Assembly (NCBI GenBank): GCA_001662425.1
Contig: BDDC01000226.1
Span: 19,862-83,861, forward strand
Direction: 5' to 3'
Origin: Chlamydomonas sphaeroides
Lineage: Eukaryota; Chlorophyta; Chlorophyceae; Chlamydomonadales; Chlamydomonadaceae
Length of the DNA: 64,000 bases
The notes below the pieces were generated by a model. It saw nothing but the letters and a program-made list of their open reading frames with translations, did not search any database and was not told the DNA's origin. Position numbers and translations under genes: made by a program. Numbering within the stretch: position 1 is the first letter of the stretch; each line of letters begins with the position of its first letter. Positions 1-12,400 of the stretch are shown here, piece after piece.

Positions 1-1697
1 CTGGGGCAGGGGACGGGACGGGGACGCGGGAGACGGGAGGGAAGGACACGTCGGCATGCAGTCGGTGTGCGTGGTCGGGGGCCGTACGCCGGCAGCCGGG
101 GCCCTGGCTCCAGCGGCGCGGCGCCCTTGGTGCGTGGGCAGGGACGCAGCCCGGGCCGCTTCGATGGGCAGGGCCCGCAGATGGGTACACGGCCGTGTCC
201 TGCCCCTGTCGCTACTGGCCTCTCGTCCCACCCGCCCCACCCGCAGCATGAAGAAGGCTATCCCCTTGGCCTCCAGCTTGGGCGCCAGCTCGCGCAGGCC
301 CTTGAGCATGAAGCAGAACTGCCGCGCGCCTGCGCCCAGGAAGGCAGGCACCTGGGCGCACGGGGGGACGGCAGCAGGGGACGGGGCCCGTATGGGGCGG
401 CAGCCGTGAGGCAGCACGGCAGCACGGCAGCAGGGCAACACGGCAGCAGGGCTCGCCAACCGCCAACTGAGCCAGCTCCGCCCACCCGCTGCCCCGCTTG
501 CCCACCCACCAGGTTGAACACCACCGCCACCTGGCCGTTGCCGCTCTTCTTGGCCTGGCAGCGGTAAGGCGGGACAACAGGGGGCGGCACCGGGGCATGC
601 GTGGGGCTCCCACGCCGCCGTACGCCCCAGCCCCCCGCGGCCTGCTGATGCTGCTGCGGCAGCCATGGCACACTGCCAGGTCCCTGGTAGCAGGCACGGC
701 ACCCCGGCTTCACAGATTCGCGTGTGCCGAGCGCCGCACGGCCTGTGTGCACCGTGCTTCTGTCATAATTAACACTGGAACACACACGCACGCCGCGGTG
801 GCACTAGCGATACCACGCACTCGAGCTGTCCGGGCTCCAGGCCTGGTGCCGATGCAAGGCACGCCGCGCTTGCGTCAGGGCGCTCCCGCTCCGCTCCTTC
901 GCGTGGACGGGGCGCCACGGCCCGCTCCCACCTCCAGCCTCGCACACGCACACATGCACGCGCACGCACGTGTGCCGGTGCCGCATTCGCTCTGCGCAAG
1001 GCCGACGCGCCACTCCGCCCAGGGCGTGCTGTGCCGCGTGTGGGGTTCTGTTCTTGTGGGGGTCTGTTCTACTAAACAGTTGAACGCACGCACACGTGCT
1101 GGAGCTAGAGCCGCCGAGCATGCGCAGTGCCCTAGCTCCATAGGGCCTCGGCGCACACGCCGGCGGGCTGTGGGACCGCACCTGCTCCGCCGCGTACAGC
1201 AGGGCCCAGTTATCAGCGATGCGCTGGTCGCGGGACATCCTGGCGAGAGGCAGCGAGGGGAGGCAAGGGCGGGCGGGTGGGAGGCGAGGTGGCGGGAGCG
1301 GGCGGTGGGCGGCAGGGGCAGTGAGGCAGGGCGTAGCGCAGGCCTGGAAGATACGGGGCCGGCCGCACTGTCCACCGCGGGCAGGGCACGGCCGGAACCA
1401 GTGCAGCCTGGCTTGGCATCTTGCAGCAGCGTGATAGGACACAAGGGTCTGAGGTGTGACGAAGAAGCGGCTGGCACCTCAGGCTCAAGCGGTGGCGGGG
1501 GCCCCTGTGGTGCCGCCGTGCCCACGAAACCCTCACCAGAGGACGACGGGGCCGCTGCCGACCTCGCCCGCCTTCAGCACCCGCACGCGCTTCGAGTTGA
1601 CGAGCCCAGCGCCCGCGCCCGCAGCTGGCTTCTTAGCAGAGGGCCCCGGCTCAGCGTCGCCAGCGTCGACCGTGGCATCCGCCTTGCGCTTGCCCAT
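1..1697 (-). CDS. PHR2: Class II CPD photolyase, 5' part (continues past the left edge)
   Basis: Class II deoxyribodipyrimidine photolyases use FAD and light to split cyclobutane pyrimidine dimers. Four exons join in frame: 1697-1537, 1239-1182, 554-510 and 351-241. The protein starts MGKRKADAT, a lysine-rich stretch that could be a nuclear signal, then reads SKRVRVLKAG, GPVVLWMSRDQRIADNWALL, AVVFNLVPAFLGAGARQF and GLRELAPKLEAKGIAFFMLR. This is the N-terminal antenna-domain signature of the class II family. The Trp codon of VLWMS is split by intron 1 (CTCTG/G). No further exon was found in 1-240, so that stretch is probably intron and the FAD-binding C-terminal half lies beyond the window. 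The ATG at 1697 sits in a good GCCATGG context. The gene is divergent from the GTPase gene at 2183. The symbol follows the Chlamydomonas name for this family and is inferred by similarity. Confidence 0.85.
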
Positions 1698-2182
1698 GGC
1701 GACCACTCCGCGACGCAGGAGTAACACGCCAGTCACGGCACGGAAGGAGCAGCGGAAGGCAGGTGCGCACTGTGGCGCGTTGAGCAGGCGTAGCGCCACC
1801 TTGCCCTCGACGCGCAAGTAATTGCAACTGAACGAGTGGCCCGCACGGCGTCCGCGCGCCCGTCTGGGCAGGGGACGAGCGGGTATGTGTGGTGTGTGAA
1901 GGTGGCAATTGTGAGCGCTGTTCGTCACTGCGCAGGGCGCTGGCCGCCTCGTTCTGCGGGCAAGGCTCGTTGCGGGATTGCCGACGACTCGACTTCATCG
2001 CTGCCGACTGGGGCTTAGGGCACCCTCCCTTCACAGGGTACACTGCTCTGTTGCCCTGATTCACCACACGCGCATCACGAACGTCCAGCCTCTCGCCGCC
2101 GAACCCTTATTGCGTTGTCGTTGCACAACACTTACCGCTTAGCGCGTGTGTCGGCCTAGGGGCCGCGACAAAGCCTTGAAAG
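1698..2182. promoter_or_regulatory. Divergent intergenic region between photolyase and GTPase genes
   Basis: About 485 bp separate two start codons on opposite strands, so this stretch must hold both 5' UTRs and both promoters, possibly a shared bidirectional one. Base composition is less GC-rich near 2030-2180 than in the flanking coding exons. I see no clear TATA box and no other gene. Confidence 0.5.
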
Positions 2183-5100
2183 ATGCCGAAGAAGAGTACC
2201 AAGTCCAAGTCGAAGCGCATGACGCTGAGACAGAAATATAAAATCTTGCGCAAGGTCAAGGAGCACCACCGGAAGATACGAAAGCAGGAAAACAAGGACA
2301 TCAAGGCTGGCAAGAAGAAGAAGGGGCCGAAGGACCCCGGCCTGCCGGCGCAGTGGCCCTACAAGGAGGAGCTCGTCAAGGAGTTTGCGTTCCTGCGTGC
2401 CAAGGCGCTCGCTGATGAGAAGCAAAAGAAGGAGGAGCGCAAGCTCGCGCGACAGGCAAGCTTGGCAGTTGCATGGCGGCGGCGGCTCGCTCGCCCCGCG
2501 GCAGTGACCTAGCCCCGGCGTATCGCGTTGCTAGCAACAGCATAACGGCGCCTAGCCTCGGCCGTCGGCGTTCCGACACGCCCCAACCGGTGCCGTTGCC
2601 ATCCCCGACGGTCCGCCTTCGCTGCTGCAGTTTCCACGGCCCACCACATCACCCTAGCCCGTCTCCCCGCTCTCTCCCCGGCAGGCTGTTGACGCCTCGG
2701 CCATGGACGCCGACGGCGAGGGCCAGCTCATGGCTCTGGCCAAGCTGCAGGCCAAGGCGGCCGGCAAGCAGGCCGACTTCGACAGCCGCAAGCGCGCGCG
2801 GCTGACAGAGGAGTTCAACAGCGACGCCGGTGAGGCCCGCAGCGCAGTCTTCTTAGCTATGCATCTCACCCACTACTCGTCGGGGCAGTGACGCCTCGGC
2901 GCGGCGGCACTGGGGTGCCGGCCGCGTGGGAGTGGCGGGGCGAGGCACAGGCGCCAGGGCGCCGCCCTCGGGCCGGCTGCCGTTGACTGTGGCCGCGGTA
3001 GTTGCGTACTGGGTTTGGGTTGCAGCTGTCAGCGAGAGCTGCAGTCTCTAGCAGGAGCTGCAGTCTCTAGCAAGAGCTGCAGCTGCGCACGTCGCACGGG
3101 CAGCTGCGGCTGCGCCGCAGGTGCCGAATGATGGCACCGCATTCGCGACAGCTCTGGCGGCCGTGGCGGCGGCAGTGCCTACCGCCGCCGCCGCTTGGCC
3201 TGTCACTGGCGGTAGCGCTGGCGCTGGCGCTGTCCAAGCCGTCCCAGCGGCCCTCTGGCCGGCCGCAACAGCCGTGAAGCCGCCTGTCCCGGAGGCGCCT
3301 GCGGCGCAGCACCGCCAGCCGGGGTCCGTTGCGCTCGCGTCCACCGCTGCGTGCAGCCATTCACAGGACCGCAGCGGCCTCCACACGGCACCTCCTAGCC
3401 TGGCAGCAGGCTGGCAGGGCAGCGGCATCCAGGCTCCGCCCCCACTGTCCTGTCACGCGGTGACCAGCGGCCCAGGCTCGGCCGGGCTGGCTGCCCTTGC
3501 GACCCGACCATCAGGGCGCCTGGCCTGAATCCCGGGTGCCCAATGCGGCTCGTGGGGAGGCCTGGGCCGCTCTGCGGAGTGACCCAGGCCAGGCGCACAA
3601 GGATCCCGGCCCTGCGGCGCGAACCGAGGCGGATAGGGGCGCGGCCGGCCTAGGTCCTAGGGCCTCCGCCGCGGGCGGACGGGTGAAGCAGCTGGGGTCC
3701 GTGTGCCATTCCGCATACACCAGTCCCAGCCGCTGCCCCGCCGCGCAAGCCTCGGCTCGGGCCTGGCCGGTGCTGTGCCCAGGCCAAGCGATCAGAACGT
3801 GGGTGCCTCACCGTCTTGTTGATTACTGCCGTGCGCTCACCGCCGCCGTGCCCTCCCGCCCTCGACAGACAACAGCCGCAAGGCCTTTTACAAGGAGTTT
3901 CGCCGCGTGGTGGAGTCGTCGGACGTCATCATTCAGGTGGGTGCCCACAGCGCGTGTCTCGTTGCTGCGTTGACCGTGGGACTAGGTGCCGCGAGGGGCA
4001 TTGCGCTGGCGCACACACAACGGGCCTTTCCATGGCGTGGATGGCGTTGCTGTGCATAAGTAGGATGGAGGGCTGCTGCACGTGCATAGGGTAGACACCT
4101 TCAGCAAGTGTCGGGCGTTGTCGCACGGCCGAAGTAGTTGCGGATGCATGCGAGCGCTCGTTTCCTACCCGTCTTCCCCTCCTCCCGCATGCCCTTACGC
4201 TGCCCTCACCCATCCCATCCCCGACCGTCCCTCCAGGTGCTGGACGCGCGCGACCCGCTGGCGTGCCGCTGCCCCGACGTGGAGCGCTACATCCGCCAGA
4301 CCAACCCCAACAAGAAAATCATCCTGCTGCTCAACAAGATGGGTGAGAGCGCAGCAGCAGCAGCACTGGGGACGGGCCCAGGAGCTGCGATCACTAGGAG
4401 GGCAGCATGGCGAGGCGCTCCATGCAATCCCGCAGTTGCTCTGCTCCTCATCAAGGCAGCGCTCTTAACACGCCCCGCTCTGCCCTCCGGCCCGGTCCCT
4501 CCCGTCCGCCCACCCCAGACCTGGTGCCCCGCGAGGCGGGCGAGCGCTGGCTCAAGTACTTTCGCGAGGAGCTGCCCACGGTGGCCTTCAAGTGCAGCAC
4601 GCAGCAGCAGGGCACCGGCCTGGGACAGCGCCGCGCCGCCAAGGGCAAGGGCAAGGGAGGCGCGGGCGGCGCCAAGGGCGGCGCCGGGGGCGTTGGCGGC
4701 GGCGGCAACGACTTTGGCAGCGGGAGCGTGTGCCTGGGAGCCGACACGCTGCTGCAGGTGGGCGGGAAGCGGTTGGCGCGGGTTGGGATGCGTGGGCGTA
4801 TGCTTACTGGGTATGCCGAACGTGGGCTTGGTACGTAAGCGACTTGGCGAAGTGGTGGTACTTTGAGGAACCTGGGATGCCGATGCGCGCACAGACGCAA
4901 TCTTCCTTTACGGCGTTGCTCCCCACCTTCCTCTCCCCCCTCTCTCTGGCACTCGCGCCCACCGACAGCTGCTGAAGAACTACACGCGCAACGCCGGCAT
5001 CAAGACGGCCATCACCGTGGGCGTGGTGGGCATGCCCAACGTGGGCAAGAGTTCGCTCATCAACTCGCTCAAGCGCGCGCGCGTGGCGCAGGTGCGTCCG

Positions 5101-8100
5101 CGGCCGCGGAACAAGGCGCCACCGCAAGAGGGAGGCAGCTTGGGCGAGCACAGCGTGCTGCCTCGCTAGTGTCAGCGAACACGAGTGCACCGCCTCACTA
5201 GTGTCAGCGAACACGAGTGCACCGCCTCGCTAGTGTCAGCGAACACGAGTGCAGCGGCACAAGGCCCATGTCACGCCGTCTCTCACGAGACCCATCCCAA
5301 ACCCTGCTCCCCTCCCCCACCCATCGCTCCCCCCAACCCCGCGGCCGCCAGGTGGGCAACACGCCCGGCGTGACCAAGTCCGTGCAGGAGGTGGTGCTGG
5401 ACAAGCACATCAAGCTGCTGGACTCGCCCGGAGTGGTGTTCGCGAGCGCGGAGAGCGACGCGGCCGCCGCGCTGCGCAACGCCATCAAGGTGCGCCCCAG
5501 AGGCGCGGCGAGGCGCTGGCACGGGTCGGCGGCCTAAGCGTCGGCGCCCGGGGTGAAGCCGTCCAGCCTCTAGCGCTGCCACCTGCAGCTGTCCGCACTG
5601 CGCAGCGCGGTGCCATCCGGGTGTGCCGGCCCAGGCAGTCGGCGGCCTGGGGCACGGTCACAGGGCCGGAACGCAGCCCAGGACTCCACGCGGGTAGGAG
5701 TCGGGGAGCTGTGTTCACATCCTGTCCTCCCCTCTCCCCCCCTGCACGTCCGCGTCTCCCCACATGTCATCAGGTGGAGAAGCTGGCTGACCCGCTGACC
5801 CCGGTGGCGGAGATCCTCAAGCGGGTGCCCGCCAAGGAGCTCATGGTGCTGTACAAGATCTCGGTGAGGTTTTCGCGGATGTGTGCCCTACCTCGTGCGA
5901 TGTCAGCAACGCCGCGCGGTCGGCCGTGCCGTGCTGTTTGGTGCGTCTGCGGGCCTGCAGTGACCTCCGCGGGAACGGCTTGGGCGCGCACGGATCCGTG
6001 ACGCACCCGGCTCGCCTGCGCACGGGCCTCTGACCCGGGCCTTGGAAAGGGCCCAGGCAGACCAAAGCAGCAACCACGCATATGGGATTATGGGGCAGAA
6101 GGGCAAGCTTTTTGTGTCGGAGCACGGACTCGCGTCGAGACCTCCGCATCCAGCTGCCAGGCCTGTGTTCGATACCGGCCAGCGCGACTGCGGCAAGGCC
6201 AGCACTCCATCCTGCCCCTGCTGTGCCACGGCCGTCGCTTGCACCGTCATGACCGCTCTCCCTGTACCGCCCCTCGTACCTCCCTCCAGGCCTTCACCAC
6301 GGCCGATGAGTTCATCAACCTCATCGCGCTGGCCAGAGGCAAGCTGCGGCGCGGAGGCACGCCGGACGCTCCCGCGGCCGCGCGCATCGTTCTGCAGGTG
6401 GGGCGCGATTTCGGAGTGCCGAGCGCGAGGGTGGTGTGGGCAAGCGCGGAGGATGAGGCGTGTGGCACGGGGCGCCGTCGCAGCGGGCGGGCGCTGGCTT
6501 GCTGCACCGCTGCAGCTGGCTGGTCGTGTGGCGGTCGGCGAACGGCACCCCAACCACCACTGCTGCAACGCCCCACCCTACCCGCGCACCCCGTGCCGCC
6601 GCCGCCGCTGCCCGCAGGACTGGAACGACGGCCGCATCCCCTACTTCACCACTCCCCCGGAGCGGCCCAAGACCGGGCTGGAGGACGCGCAGGTGCGGCC
6701 ACCCGCCCTTCAGGACGGACCCCGCGGCGCAGACCCTCGGCAGCTGCATCTGCTGCCTTAGCGCTCCCAGCAGCCAAGCCGGGGCTCGCTCCGCTGATGT
6801 TTACACACAAACGCTTTCCTATCCTCGCGCACTCGCTCCCCACTCAGCCAAGCCGGACTGCGGCGCCGATGTCAATGACACTAACCCTGGCCGTCCTTTC
6901 CCCGCCCTTTCCCCCCGCGCTTTCCGCCAGGTGGTGGCCGCCTACAGCGCCGAGTTCAACGCCGACGAGGTTTTTGCGGCGGAGCGCTCGGCCGTCATCG
7001 CGCATCTGCCCACCATGGACGACGAGCGGCCGGGCGGCGGGCCCGGCTTCTTCGAGGCGCCCTCGGCCGGCGCTGCGGCGACGGACCTGGCAGCCATGGA
7101 GGAGGACAGCGAGCCGGAGGAGGAGGCGGGGCCGTCGGGTGAGTCGGAGCTCGGAGCTGAAAGCTGGGAGCTGGGCTGGGCGAGGGCGCTGGGGTGTGAG
7201 GCCATGCTGGCTTGGTCCCGTGGGGGTCTTTGCGATGGCGGAGAGGGCGGAGCCGAGGGGGCAGCTGGGCGTGTGGGTGCGTCGCTACCGGAGTCCGCAG
7301 CCCAAGATGCTGCGAGTCCAAAACATGCCTCCGCTGCGTACCGGTACGCGTTCTGACGTGTGTTGTCGCTGTGTGTGCGCAGGCATGGAGGATGACGAGG
7401 GGGACATGCTGGCGGCGGCGGCGGCGGCGCTGGCGCGGCGGGAGGCGGCCAAGAAGCTGGGCAGTGGGGCAGGTGGGGACAACCCTGGGCAGGGCTCGCC
7501 GCGGGCAGCAACAGCAGCAGCCGGCGCAGCCTGGCAGCACTCTTGAGGGGGCGTGGCGGTCGTTGCACGCCGGCCGGCCGGCTGGGCCTGGCCCGTGGCA
7601 ACGCACTGGCCGTCGCTCCCTTGTTGAATCGTGCCTTGCGTGTCGCCCCCCGTGTCGCTGCCCCTCGCTCCGCAGCCGCGCAAAACCAGGCGCTGTACGA
7701 CGAGGACGGGCAGTTCAACCCGCACGCGGCGCGCGCCGACAAGAAGCGGCAAAAGAAGGTGCGGCGTTGGCGCTGGGACGCCCCTTGACCTGCGCGGGCT
7801 CCCGCGTCTGCGCTCGCACAGCAGCTGCAGCCCGAACGCATTATTGGCCACAGCCACGCTATTAAATATTGGAGCGCAGTCAAGAGGCCGTAAATGGACC
7901 CAACTAGGCCCATGCGTGCTGAGCCCAGGCGTATCGACGCGAGGCTGTTGTTTTGCTACTGCCCCGTGTGTCACGTGCAGGCGCGGCTAAGCGGCGAGGA
8001 CGTGGCTCCGGCGCCGCCGGGCGGTGCCAAGGCGGGCAAGGGCAAGGCCGGCAAGGCGCCTCACGCGTACGGCGGCGACAGCGACGAGGAGGGCGACTTT

Positions 8101-8253
8101 GACTTTGACGCGATGAACGTTGCGGAGAAGGCGGCGGCGGGGAGCGAGGACGACGACGAGGAGGAGGGCGAGGGCGAGGAGGGCAGCGGGAGCGAGGAGG
8201 GCGAGGGCGAGAGCGGGGACGACGAGGACGACGAGGACGGGATGGAGGGCTGA
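2183..8253 (+). CDS. NSN1: Nucleostemin-like circularly permuted nucleolar GTPase
   Basis: Nucleostemin/GNL3-family GTPases act in the nucleolus in large-subunit ribosome maturation. Fourteen exons join in frame: 2183-2455, 2685-2829, 3869-3936, 4237-4342, 4519-4757, 4969-5091, 5352-5489, 5774-5863, 6290-6397, 6618-6692, 6931-7138, 7383-7472, 7676-7758 and 7981-8253, giving 672 residues. The N-terminus is very basic (MPKKSTKSKSKRMTLRQKYK), as expected for nucleolar targeting. The G motifs appear in permuted order: G4 LLNKMDLVP (about 192-200, split by intron 4 inside NKMD), G1 GMPNVGKSS (about 298-306), then G3 DSPG (about 342). The last exon is a long Asp/Glu-rich tail. Intron 1 appears to use a GC donor (CAG/GCAAGC at 2456). 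Introns 2 and 6 hold short direct repeats. The closest families are nucleostemin and GNL3L; the choice between them is by overall layout. Confidence 0.9.
5160..5253. repeat. Intronic 32-bp tandem repeat, three copies
   Basis: Inside intron 6 of the nucleostemin-like gene the unit CTAGTGTCAGCGAACACGAG plus 12 further bases recurs with AGTGTC beginning at 5168, 5200 and 5232, an exact 32-bp period. Copies differ by only one or two bases, so the array is young. Confidence 0.9.
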
Positions 8254-9433
8254 GCGGCGGGTGTTGAGATTGGGCGTGCAGGTGGCTTGGGTAGAGGGCA
8301 GTGGGTTTAGGCAGTGGTCGGGCAGCGGGTAGCTCGTACATATGTGTGATGTGTGTTGCGGTGGCAGCGGGTAGACACGCAAGTGTGACATTGGTGAGAC
8401 TGGTGACGCAGGTAGCATATGACTCAGCGGGGCTGGACATGGCTGGGCTTCACGTTTACGGAGCGGGCGTGCGGCGGCAGTAGGGGGCTCACTGCGCTGA
8501 CAATGCGCGGCGGCGAGGCTTGAAGCTCTTGCTTCAAGAGCACGGGCGCGGAGCTGCGCTGTCCCAGGCTGCACTGGCCGACATGGACGATGCAGGCACT
8601 CATCGCAGCTGCTGCCCACCGCGTCCTTGAAGTACTCGGCCGACTGCGCCCAAGTCCCCATCGGTCCCGCCCCAGTGTACGAGTGCGTTCTATCACAGGC
8701 AACATAATGCAGGCGCCTGCCGCGCTCAGCAAGCCAGGGACGCCTCCCCAAAGAGTTTCTCGACCACGTAAAGCCCAGTATATGCTACCGACTGCATCCG
8801 TGCTCGTCCCCGTCCATACGCCTTTGCAGCGCCCGCCTGTCCTGTCCGCCGCCGTCACTGCCTGCGGAGGTCCCGCTCAGCTGCGCGCAGTGAACGGTCT
8901 GCATGCCCCTTTGGTCAGGGCGTCAGGCCCGCCTGCCTGAAGCTGGTGGCTCCCAAGCGAAGCCATGTGGGGCCGTCAGCGCTGCTGGGAGCTGGAGGCA
9001 CTGTTACATATGATGAGTGATGCCGTGCCGTATGTGTTGGACACACAAGCACCAGGTACGGTCCGCAGGGTGGTTTGTTTTGTCATGGAGCAAGCAGGAG
9101 GGGCCGCGCAATCAGCGGCCAGCAGTGTCGAAAAGGATGAGACAGGGCATTGGGACACGGAGAAGAAACGATACGAACACCCGCACTGGGATAGGAAGAT
9201 GAGGAGCACGCGTTCAGGTCTCGATACGTCCATGGTCGCAATATTCTAGACACACACCGGTAACGACAGTGCTGTGCCGTGCAATGTCCACCGGCAGGGA
9301 GGCTCCCGTGTCCACCGGCAATCACAGGGGCCCTCGAGGCGCGCTTCGCCTCATTGGCATTCGCGGCCGCCTCTCTCGCATCCCACAGCTCTCGCTAGAC
9401 GGGAGCCTCCATTGCAGCCACACCCAGCTGCTC
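8254..9433. other. Convergent intergenic region and 3' UTRs
   Basis: About 1.2 kb between the stop codon of the nucleostemin-like gene (+) and the stop codon of the FBF1-like gene (-). It should hold both 3' UTRs. Several open frames exist but none has recognisable protein content or splice continuity with a neighbour. I see no further gene. Confidence 0.5.
9004..9008 (-). terminator. Candidate TGTAA polyadenylation signal for the FBF1-like gene
   Basis: TTACA on the plus strand reads TGTAA on the minus strand. TGTAA is the usual nuclear polyadenylation signal in chlorophyte algae. It lies about 425 nt past the stop codon at 9434, a normal 3' UTR length. A five-base motif is weak evidence on its own. 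Confidence 0.4.
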
Positions 9434-12400
9434 TCACGGCAGCTCGGGGATGTCATCATCGTTGCCGTCCTCGTCGTTGCTTATAGATGTTAGCGACGCG
9501 ATGGGCGACAGCGACGGGCCCTCCGCCGGTGCTGCCTCGCCGATGCTGCTGCCGTCGGCGTCGGACCGACGGCCACCGCCGCCGCCGGCAAGCGCCGACA
9601 TGGCCACGGACGCCTGCAACATCATTGCAGCACAAGGCAGACCAGGCAGCACGGCTTAAGGCGTGATCTCAGACCCTGATGCCTGGTCCTTACCCGCCAA
9701 TGACCCCTCAGACACGGAAGCGCAGCAGGAGCGACCGCGCACCTGCAACGGTATCGTCGCCCCTAACAGCGCCTCCGCGTTGGCCGATCCGAAGAGCGGC
9801 GAGTCCGCCGCGCTGCGCCCAGCTGCCGTGCCTGCCAGCCCCGCCGCGCCTCCACCCACCAGCCGCGGCCCCGCGCCCGACGACCCCGCCCCGCCGGCGG
9901 CCCCAGCGCTAGGACTCGGCAGCCCCGGAAACACGAGCGTCCGAATGCTCGGCCCAGTACCCGTCGTGGGAGACAACGCCGCCGACTGCTGTCGCGACAT
10001 CGCCGCAGATTGCTGCCTCGACATCGCCGCAGCTGCTGCAGCGGCGGCGGCCGCCGCGGTGCTGGCGGGTCCAGGGCTGTAGGCGGCGGAGCTTGCCATG
10101 CTGCCCATGTCTCCTCCTCCGCCCACGCTGGGCGGCGCCAGGCCCAGCCCCAGCCTGCTGGCCTGGCCGCTCAGCTCGGGGCCCAGCCCCAGCTCCCCCA
10201 GCCGGGCCGCCAGCACCTCGCTCATCGCCGCCAGCTCGCCCAGCTGCTGCTGCCGCGCCATCGCCGCCGGCGCCAGCAGGCCGGCGCCCAGCGGCCCGCC
10301 CTCGTTGCTCGTCAGCAGGCTGGGGTGGCCGGCGGGGCCCAGCCAGGAGGGGCCGCCACCGCCGCCGCCGCCGCCACGGCCGTCGCCGGCTTCTCCCTCG
10401 CCGCTGGAGGAGCTGAGCTCCTCAGCCAGCGCGTCTAGGCGGGGTCCGAGCGGCCCCAAGGGGTCGACGTCGTGGGCGTCCAGGTCCAGGGAGGAGGGCG
10501 AGGCGCTGAGTGGCATCAGGGAGGCCACGCCGGAGGACATTCGGGCCGCGGGCTGCGGTAAGAGGAGGGTGGAGGGGCGGGCAGGGTGAAGCGGGGCCCG
10601 TGTAGGTTCTGGAGGGCCCTACACTCCAGAGAAACGGCCCGGCAAAATTATGACGTGGAGATGAAAGCGAAGGCCTCACCCCATCGTCGGGCGACGCCAC
10701 CGGCTGCGCCGCCGCCATCGGCGGTGGCATCCTCAGCGCCGCTTCTGCCTCGTCTGCCGCCGCCTGCAGCGCAGCGCCCATGGCGTCGTCCGCCACCTCA
10801 CCAGCTGCCTCCGCGGCGGCCCGCTGCGCCGCCGCCGACGGCATACTGAATTGCGCCGCCGGCGTCGATAGGAACATCTCCGACGCCCGCGCCTCATTAC
10901 CCAGCGCGCTGACGCGGCCGCTCGGCGGCGGCTCCCGCCGCGGCTGCAGCTGGCGGGGCACGCTCTCCGCCTCCAGCTCCTCGTCATCACCGCCAGGGTC
11001 GCCTCCACCGTTGCCGCCAGCGGCGCCGTCGCCGCCGCCGGCAGGCAGTCCCGCCACATCCACTTTGTTGGACTTGTGCAGCGCCTTGCGGATCGTGACC
11101 AGCAGCTGCTGGATGGGGTCGTCGCCGTCGCCGTCGGGCTCGTGTTCCGCTAGCCCCAGCGCCGCCTCCGCCGCGAACGGCATGGGCCGGCTCGGCTCCG
11201 CGCCGCCGGTCAGGTCGCGCAGGAACAGCAGCGACGCCTCGGCGCCGGCGTCCGAGGGGCTGGCAGCCGCTACGTCCAGCATCGGGCCCAGGTGGAAGGC
11301 CGGCGGCGCCGGCGATGGCCGCTCGCTCTCGAGCCCGGGCGAGCTAGGGGCGGCATTTGCGACGGTGTGCTTGATGGGCGTGGTGTTGGCGCTGCGCGCG
11401 TGTGCAGCAGCGAGGCCCGGCGGCAGCAACGAGGGGTCCAGGCCGGCCGGGACCGGCGAGACCAGGATCCGATTGGCGTTGGCCTTGTGCCCCGTCAGCC
11501 GGGGGCCGGCGGATGCGGGCTCCGTGATCGGCGCTGCAGCAGAGAAGAGCAGGCGACAAGCCACACGTCGGCGCATGGATCAGCACGGCAGCAGTAACCG
11601 GAACGCCAACCCTTGCCTGCCCCCGCGCTCAAACGTGCCCAGCCCGGCGCCTTCACCCGCACATGGGTTCCGCGACGGCGACGACAAACGCATGCGCTCC
11701 AGGAAGGCCTGCTGCGCCAGCACCGCGTTGCTGCCGCTGCCGCCGCCACCCGCCGCCACGCCGCCGGGCCCCAGCTTGTCGAGCGCCGCTGCCGCCGCCA
11801 TGTCCACGCCCAACCGGTCCAACATGCGCTTGAGCGCGTTGCGGCTGCGACCGCCGCCGCCGCCGCCACCGGCGGTACCGGCGGCGCCGCCAGCGCCGCG
11901 GCCGGTGCGACGCTTGCCGCTCTGCTGCTTGTCGGGAGTGACGGTGGGCATGGCCGGGGTCTGGCCGGCCGGCAGCTGCTTGAGCATGCCGGCGGTGCCT
12001 GCGGTGGGGCATTGCAGGGGCCACCGAGCTGGGTGCCCATGCGCTGCTGCATCCAGGGCGGCTCCAGGTGCGAGTCCATGCCAGCGCAGGTGCGGCCGCA
12101 CAGCCAAGCTGCTACTGATGGTGTGGCGGCCGCGCCGCTTGGCCGTGCAGCAAGACATCCCACCATCCCGCCCCCCGTCGCACCGTCCATGACGAAGGGA
12201 ATGGGCACGCCCTGCTGCACGTAGGCGCGGACCGCGTCCGCCAGCCGCAGCTGCGACGACCGCACGTCCTCTGCGGCGCGCGAGGCGGCCACACGCTCCT
12301 CCGCCAGCGCGCGGCGCTCGTCGGCCAGGGCGATGCGCTCGCGGTCCAGCGTCTGAGCGGGCAGGCAAGCACCGGGGAGGGCGGCATGGGGCGCACAGGG

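Noticed and set aside
67..1724. Long plus-strand open frames over the photolyase exons (up to 408 codons)
   Set aside because: They are antisense to exons with clear photolyase motifs and have only Arg/Pro/Ala/His-rich composition typical of GC-rich shadow frames.
6100..6250. B-box-like GTTCGATACCGG within a nucleostemin intron as a tRNA
   Set aside because: No matching A box or cloverleaf around it; it lies inside a normal intron.
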